Notes under the pieces: model-generated
Database searches by the model: none
Told to the model about the DNA's origin: nothing
Seen by the model: only the letters and a program-made list of their open reading frames with translations
Source of the DNA: Rhodoferax sp.
GTDB lineage: Bacteria > Pseudomonadota > Gammaproteobacteria > Burkholderiales > Burkholderiaceae_C
Assembly (NCBI RefSeq): GCF_025356155.1
Contig: NZ_JANXUQ010000098.1
Coordinates: 1 to 35,727 of the forward strand
Length of the DNA: 35,727 nt
Direction: 5' to 3'
Shown here: one piece after another, positions 32,343 to 35,727 of the stretch
Layout of the letters: each line of letters opens with the position of its first letter
How positions within the stretch are numbered: the first letter of the stretch is position 1
Position numbers and translations under genes: made by a program

Positions 32343-33392
32343 ATGCCAACCCCCATTGGACACATCACGCCGCAAGAGGCCTTGCTACGCACGGTCGAAC
32401 ACCGCGAAATCTTCCACGACGAAATGCTGCACCTGATGCGCCAGATCATGTCAGGCGAGATGTCGCCCGTCATGATGGCGGCCATCACCACCGGCCTGCG
32501 CGTCAAAAAAGAAACCATTGGCGAGATCACCGCTGCGGCCCAGGTGATGCGCGAATTTTCGACCAAAGTCGATATCGCCGACAAGACCCATTTGTTGGAC
32601 ATTGTGGGCACCGGCGGTGACGGCTCCCACACCTTCAATATTTCCACCTGTTCCATGTTTGTGGCCGCCGCTGCGGGCGCCAAGGTCAGCAAACACGGAG
32701 GCAGGAGCGTCAGCAGCAAGAGCGGCAGTGCCGATGTGTTGGAGTCGCTGGGGCTCAACATCAACTTGTCGCCGGCGCAGATCGCCCAGTGCGTGGCCGA
32801 GACCGGCATTGGCTTCATGTTTGCGCCCAATCATCATCCAGCCATGAAAAACGTGGCGGCGGTGCGGCGTGAGATGGGCAACAAGACCATCTTCAACCTG
32901 CTGGGGCCGCTGACCAATCCGGCCAGTGCGCCGAATATCCTGATGGGTGTTTTTCACGCGGATCTGGTGGGCATTCAGGTGCGCGTGATGCAGCGCCTGG
33001 GCGCCGAACATGCCGTGGTCGTCTACGGCCGCGACGGCATGGATGAGGTGAGCCTGGGCGCTGCCACGCTGGTGGGCGAACTGAAGGACGGCGTCATCAC
33101 CGAATACGAAATCCACCCGGAAGACTTTGGCATGGTCATGGCCAGCAATCGCGCACTCAAGGTCGAGACGCCGGACGATTCCCGGGCCATGTTACTGGGC
33201 GTGCTGAACAACCAGGCTGGCGCACCCAAGGACATCGTTGTGCTCAATGCGGGCGTGGCCCTGTATGCGGCGAATGTGGCGCCCTCGATGGCCGAAGGCA
33301 TTGTGCTGGCACGCCAAGTGATTGAATCGGGCGCTGCCAGGGCCAAGCTGGATGCATTGATCAAACTGTCGGGCGAACTGGTTGCCCAATAA
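32343..33392 (+). CDS. trpD: Anthranilate phosphoribosyltransferase
   Basis: Joins anthranilate and PRPP to give phosphoribosyl-anthranilate. The 349-residue protein has the PRPP-binding [32 protein letters not shown], the anthranilate-side [30 protein letters not shown] and [14 protein letters not shown] lies 8 nt before the ATG. It is a complete, ordinary member of the family. A REP-like hairpin lies between it and trpC. Confidence 0.97.
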   Translation: MPTPIGHITPQEALLRTVEHREIFHDEMLHLMRQIMSGEMSPVMMAAITTGLRVKKETIGEITAAAQVMREFSTKVDIADKTHLLDIVGTGGDGSHTFNISTCSMFVAAAAGAKVSKHGGRSVSSKSGSADVLESLGLNINLSPAQIAQCVAETGIGFMFAPNHHPAMKNVAAVRREMGNKTIFNLLGPLTNPASAPNILMGVFHADLVGIQVRVMQRLGAEHAVVVYGRDGMDEVSLGAATLVGELKDGVITEYEIHPEDFGMVMASNRALKVETPDDSRAMLLGVLNNQAGAPKDIVVLNAGVALYAANVAPSMAEGIVLARQVIESGAARAKLDALIKLSGELVAQ

Positions 33393-33398
33393 CCTTGC

Positions 33399-33436
33399 GG
33401 GTCAGACCAGTTTGCGCAGCAAATGTGCTCTGACCC
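33399..33436. repeat. REP-like hairpin between trpD and trpC
   Basis: GGGTCAGA (33399-33406) and TCTGACCC (33429-33436) form an 8-bp perfect stem around a 22-nt loop. The core gctctgacccc and its complement recall REP sequences that, from memory, are widespread in proteobacteria next to REP-associated transposases. There is a single copy here, just before the trpC ribosome binding site. It may adjust trpD/trpC message stability. Confidence 0.6.
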
Positions 33437-33455
33437 CAACCGATTAGGAGAATTT

Positions 33456-34253
33456 ATGAGCGATATTCTGGACACAATTGTTGCGGTCAAACACCTGGAG
33501 ATTGCAACTGCGCTGAAGCGCAAATCGCTCGCTGTGGTTCGGGCTGATGCCGAGTCGCGGGTGTTGACGCGTGACTTTGTCGGCGCGCTAAAAGCCAAGA
33601 TCGCCGCGGGCAAACCGGCGGTGATTGCCGAGATCAAAAAAGCGAGCCCCAGCAAGGGCGTGCTGAGAGAAGATTTCATACCGGCAGACATTGCGCAGTC
33701 CTACGCCGATAGTGGTGCCGCCTGCCTGTCGGTGTTGACCGACGTGCAGTTTTTCCAGGGCGAGGTGGACTACCTTAAACAGGCCCGCGCGAGTTGCCAG
33801 TTGCCGGTGCTGCGCAAGGATTTCATGGTCGATCCGTACCAGATTTACGAGTCTCGCTCTATGGGCGCCGATTGCATTTTGCTGATCGCCGCCTGTCTGG
33901 ATGACGCACAAATGAAGGACCTGGAAGCCATCGCCCGCGGCCTGGACATGGCCGTGCTGGTGGAGGTGCATGACGGTGCCGAGCTGGAACGCGCGCTGAA
34001 GCTCAAGACGCCGTTGATCGGCATCAACAATCGCAACTTGAAGACCTTTGAGGTCACGCTGGACACCACGCTGGCGCTGCGCGAGTCCGTGCCGTCGGAC
34101 CGCATTTTGGTCACGGAGAGCGGCATCCAGACGCGTGATGACGTGTTGCGCATGGGGGCGGCGGGCATTAATGCCTTCCTGGTGGGCGAGGCATTCATGC
34201 GTGCGGTAGACCCAGGCGAGGCTTTGGCCGCGCTGTTTGACGCTGTTGATTGA
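33456..34253 (+). CDS. trpC: Indole-3-glycerol phosphate synthase
   Basis: Closes the indole ring, converting carboxyphenylamino-deoxyribulose phosphate to indole-glycerol phosphate. The 265-residue TIM barrel has [14 protein letters not shown] with the catalytic Lys, [40 protein letters not shown] and [11 protein letters not shown] 33456 follows a strong TTAGGAG with 7-nt spacing; an in-frame ATG at 33423 lies inside the REP-like hairpin. trpF, trpB and trpA are not in the window, so the tryptophan pathway is split. Confidence 0.97.
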   Translation: MSDILDTIVAVKHLEIATALKRKSLAVVRADAESRVLTRDFVGALKAKIAAGKPAVIAEIKKASPSKGVLREDFIPADIAQSYADSGAACLSVLTDVQFFQGEVDYLKQARASCQLPVLRKDFMVDPYQIYESRSMGADCILLIAACLDDAQMKDLEAIARGLDMAVLVEVHDGAELERALKLKTPLIGINNRNLKTFEVTLDTTLALRESVPSDRILVTESGIQTRDDVLRMGAAGINAFLVGEAFMRAVDPGEALAALFDAVD

Positions 34254-34265
34254 GGGAGTTTTGCC

Positions 34266-35018
34266 ATGCCGCAACCCACTGAAAACGACGAACCGGCTAC
34301 GGCAGAGGCGTTCACTGCCCACGACCAATTGCAATCTGCCGATGCCGCAAACTGGCCGGTAGCAGCGGGCTGGCAGCCTTTGGTGGATGGTTTTTTCGAG
34401 TCCGCAGCAGGGCAGGGCTTGTTGGCCTTTCTGAAACAGCGCATGCAAGTCGGAGCCAGCATATTCCCGCCCTTGCCGCTGCGGGCGCTGCAACTGACGC
34501 CGCCTGAAGCGGTGCGGGTCGTCATACTCGGCCAGGACCCGTATCACGGGCGTGGCCAAGCCGAAGGGCTGGCATTTTCAGTCGCGCCCGGCGTCCAACT
34601 GCCGCCCTCGTTGCGCAATATTTTCAAGGAACTACAACGCGATCTGGGGACGCCGTTCCCTGCCATGCCCCTACCCGGCGGTAGCCTCGTGAAATGGGCG
34701 CAAAAGGGCGTATTGCTGCTCAACACCTGCCTGACGGTGGAGGAGGGGCTGCCCGCCGGCCATGCGGGCAAGGGCTGGGAATTGCTGACCGACGCCATCA
34801 TCCGCCAGGTCTCAAAAGAAGCACAGCCGACGGTTTTCATGCTCTGGGGCGCGCACGCCCAGAGCAAGCGACCCCTGATCGACGCCAGTCGCCACCTGGT
34901 GCTTACGGCCAACCACCCGTCTCCGCTGTCTGCGTTGCGGCCGCCGGTGCCTTTTATCGGCTGCGGCCATTTTTCACAGGCGCGTGATTGGCGCGCCGTA
35001 CACCAGCCCCCAGCCTGA
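34266..35018 (+). CDS. ung: Uracil-DNA glycosylase
   Basis: Removes uracil from DNA, the first step of base excision repair. The 250-residue family 1 protein has the catalytic GQDPYHGRGQAEGLAFSV (with the activating Asp), LLLNTCLTVEEG for uracil recognition, and the His loop NHPSPLSA. The N-terminal 30 or so residues are acidic and not conserved. GGGAG lies 8 nt before the ATG. It follows trpC by 12 nt and may be read through from the trp operon. The tRNA cluster has its own promoter downstream. Confidence 0.97.
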   Translation: MPQPTENDEPATAEAFTAHDQLQSADAANWPVAAGWQPLVDGFFESAAGQGLLAFLKQRMQVGASIFPPLPLRALQLTPPEAVRVVILGQDPYHGRGQAEGLAFSVAPGVQLPPSLRNIFKELQRDLGTPFPAMPLPGGSLVKWAQKGVLLLNTCLTVEEGLPAGHAGKGWELLTDAIIRQVSKEAQPTVFMLWGAHAQSKRPLIDASRHLVLTANHPSPLSALRPPVPFIGCGHFSQARDWRAVHQPPA

Positions 35019-35076
35019 CTGCTGTGGAAAAAGCGGATTTTTTGGCGTTTGATTAGAAAAATCTTGAAGGCCGGAT

Positions 35077-35105
35077 ATGACAAGGTCAAAAACCCGTGGC
35101 ATAAT
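35077..35105 (+). promoter_or_regulatory. Strong sigma-70 promoter of the tRNA-tuf cluster
   Basis: ATGACA (35077-35082, 5 of 6) and CATAAT (35100-35105, 5 of 6) with an optimal 17-nt spacer. A GC-rich discriminator (ccgggg) follows the -10, as in promoters under stringent control. Transcription would start near 35112, a few bases before tRNA-Tyr. Confidence 0.75.
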
Positions 35106-35120
35106 CCGGGGTTCACCTTA

Positions 35121-35206
35121 GGAGAGGTGGCCGAGTGGTTAATGGCAGCAGACTGTAAATCTGCCCTCTTACGAGTACGCTGGTTCGAATCCAGCCCTCT
35201 CCACCA
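35121..35206 (+). tRNA. tRNA-Tyr (anticodon GTA)
   Basis: Class II tRNA of 86 nt including an encoded CCA. The acceptor stem GGAGAGG pairs with CCTCTCC, the anticodon loop CTGTAAA carries GTA at 35155-35157, a long variable arm follows, and the T-arm is GGTTCGAATCC. First of three tRNAs ahead of tuf. Confidence 0.97.
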
Positions 35207-35239
35207 AGTGATGAGCTTGATTGTTTTGAGTGAACCTCT

Positions 35240-35313
35240 GCGGGGTTCGTATAGTGGTAATACCTTAGCCTTCCAAGCTAAAGCGAGGAGTTCGATTCTC
35301 CTACCCCGCTCCA
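35240..35313 (+). tRNA. tRNA-Gly (anticodon TCC)
   Basis: 74 nt including encoded CCA. The acceptor stem GCGGGGT pairs with ACCCCGC, the anticodon loop CTTCCAA gives TCC, and the T-arm holds GTTCGATTC. It lies 33 nt after tRNA-Tyr. Confidence 0.97.
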
Positions 35314-35348
35314 CAGTTGGTTCGTCATGATGGGTTTGTAGAGAATTT

Positions 35349-35423
<75 letters not shown>

Positions 35424-35502
35424 GTTTTGTGTGCTGCTGATGTCGTATCGGTGGCGCAGCGAATGTTATTGATTTGAACTCATTACTTTTCGGAGTCTGA
35501 CA

Positions 35503-35727
35503 ATGGGAAAAGAAAAATTCACACGTACCAAGCCCCACGTGAACGTGGGCACCATTGGCCACGTTGACCACGGCAAGACTACGCTGACAGCGGCCATCAC
35601 CTCGGTGCTGGCAGCCAAGTACGGCGGCACCGCCCGTGCGTACGACCAGATCGACGCCGCACCCGAAGAAAAAGCGCGCGGTATCACGATCAACACCGCC
35701 CACGTCGAGTATGAGACTGCCAACCGC
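35503..35727 (+). CDS. tuf: Elongation factor Tu (3' end outside window)
   Basis: GTPase that delivers aminoacyl-tRNA to the ribosome. The first 75 residues are present: [19 protein letters not shown], the P-loop GHVDHGKTT, and the switch I region ending [18 protein letters not shown] lies 8 nt before the ATG. It is cotranscribed with the three upstream tRNAs. Confidence 0.99.
   Translation, partial: MGKEKFTRTKPHVNVGTIGHVDHGKTTLTAAITSVLAAKYGGTARAYDQIDAAPEEKARGITINTAHVEYETANR

Overview
The window is a stretch of high-GC chromosome from a betaproteobacterium, most likely a member of the Comamonadaceae (Rhodoferax/Polaromonas-like). The grounds are the gene families and their order (lptA-lptB-rpoN, apaG beside the PF10136 'site-specific recombinase' membrane protein, rpe near a trpE-chorismate mutase-trpG-trpD-trpC block, tRNA-Tyr-Gly-Thr ahead of tuf) and intergenic repeats of a kind common in that family. 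It is chromosomal backbone with small accessory insertions. No phage, plasmid, complete insertion sequence or CRISPR array is visible.

Layout. 1-4.8 kb: the end of a sensor histidine kinase, a convergent two-domain polyphosphate:AMP phosphotransferase, then lptA-lptB for lipopolysaccharide export. 4.9-9.1 kb: rpoN (sigma-54), a HEPN/MNT toxin-antitoxin pair, an RlmL-type 23S rRNA methyltransferase and a PIN-domain gene, the last four joined by short overlaps. 9.1-17 kb: a glutamate-synthase-like FMN protein, a YecA/UPF0149 SEC-C protein, a chemoreceptor, and a LysR regulator diverging from an SDR oxidoreductase and a Tat-exported nitroreductase-like lipoprotein. 17.1-22.9 kb, minus strand: apaG, a polytopic membrane protein and thiL, then an HNH gene, a YXWGXW-type secreted protein and a decayed AHSA1 gene lying between thiL and pgpA-pncC. 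23-27.7 kb: an M48 protease, rpe, a stump of an EAL-domain gene, a second chemoreceptor and a chalcone-isomerase-like periplasmic protein. 27.7-34.3 kb: a trp operon with a Trp-codon-containing leader peptide (trpL-trpE-chorismate mutase-trpG-ltaE-lysE-trpD-trpC). 34.3-35.7 kb: ung, three tRNAs behind a strong sigma-70 promoter, and the start of tuf.

The most notable signal is not a gene. Seven copies of one 48-bp sequence (GCTATT, exactly 31 nt, then GGGCTAGCGGC or a close variant) are scattered over both strands. Five are read as 16-17 amino acids inside proteins (RpoN, a PIN protein, PncC, ThiL, a LysE-type exporter). One carries the trpG stop codon and the probable ltaE ribosome binding site, and one is intergenic. 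The copies align without gaps, and three of the five coding copies use the same reading frame. This looks like a small repetitive element tolerated inside genes, comparable in behaviour to Rickettsia palindromic elements. A second family is present as two ~89-bp inverted repeats, each between convergent genes, with a compensatory base-pair change between the copies.

Annotations rest on reading motifs by eye. No database search was possible.
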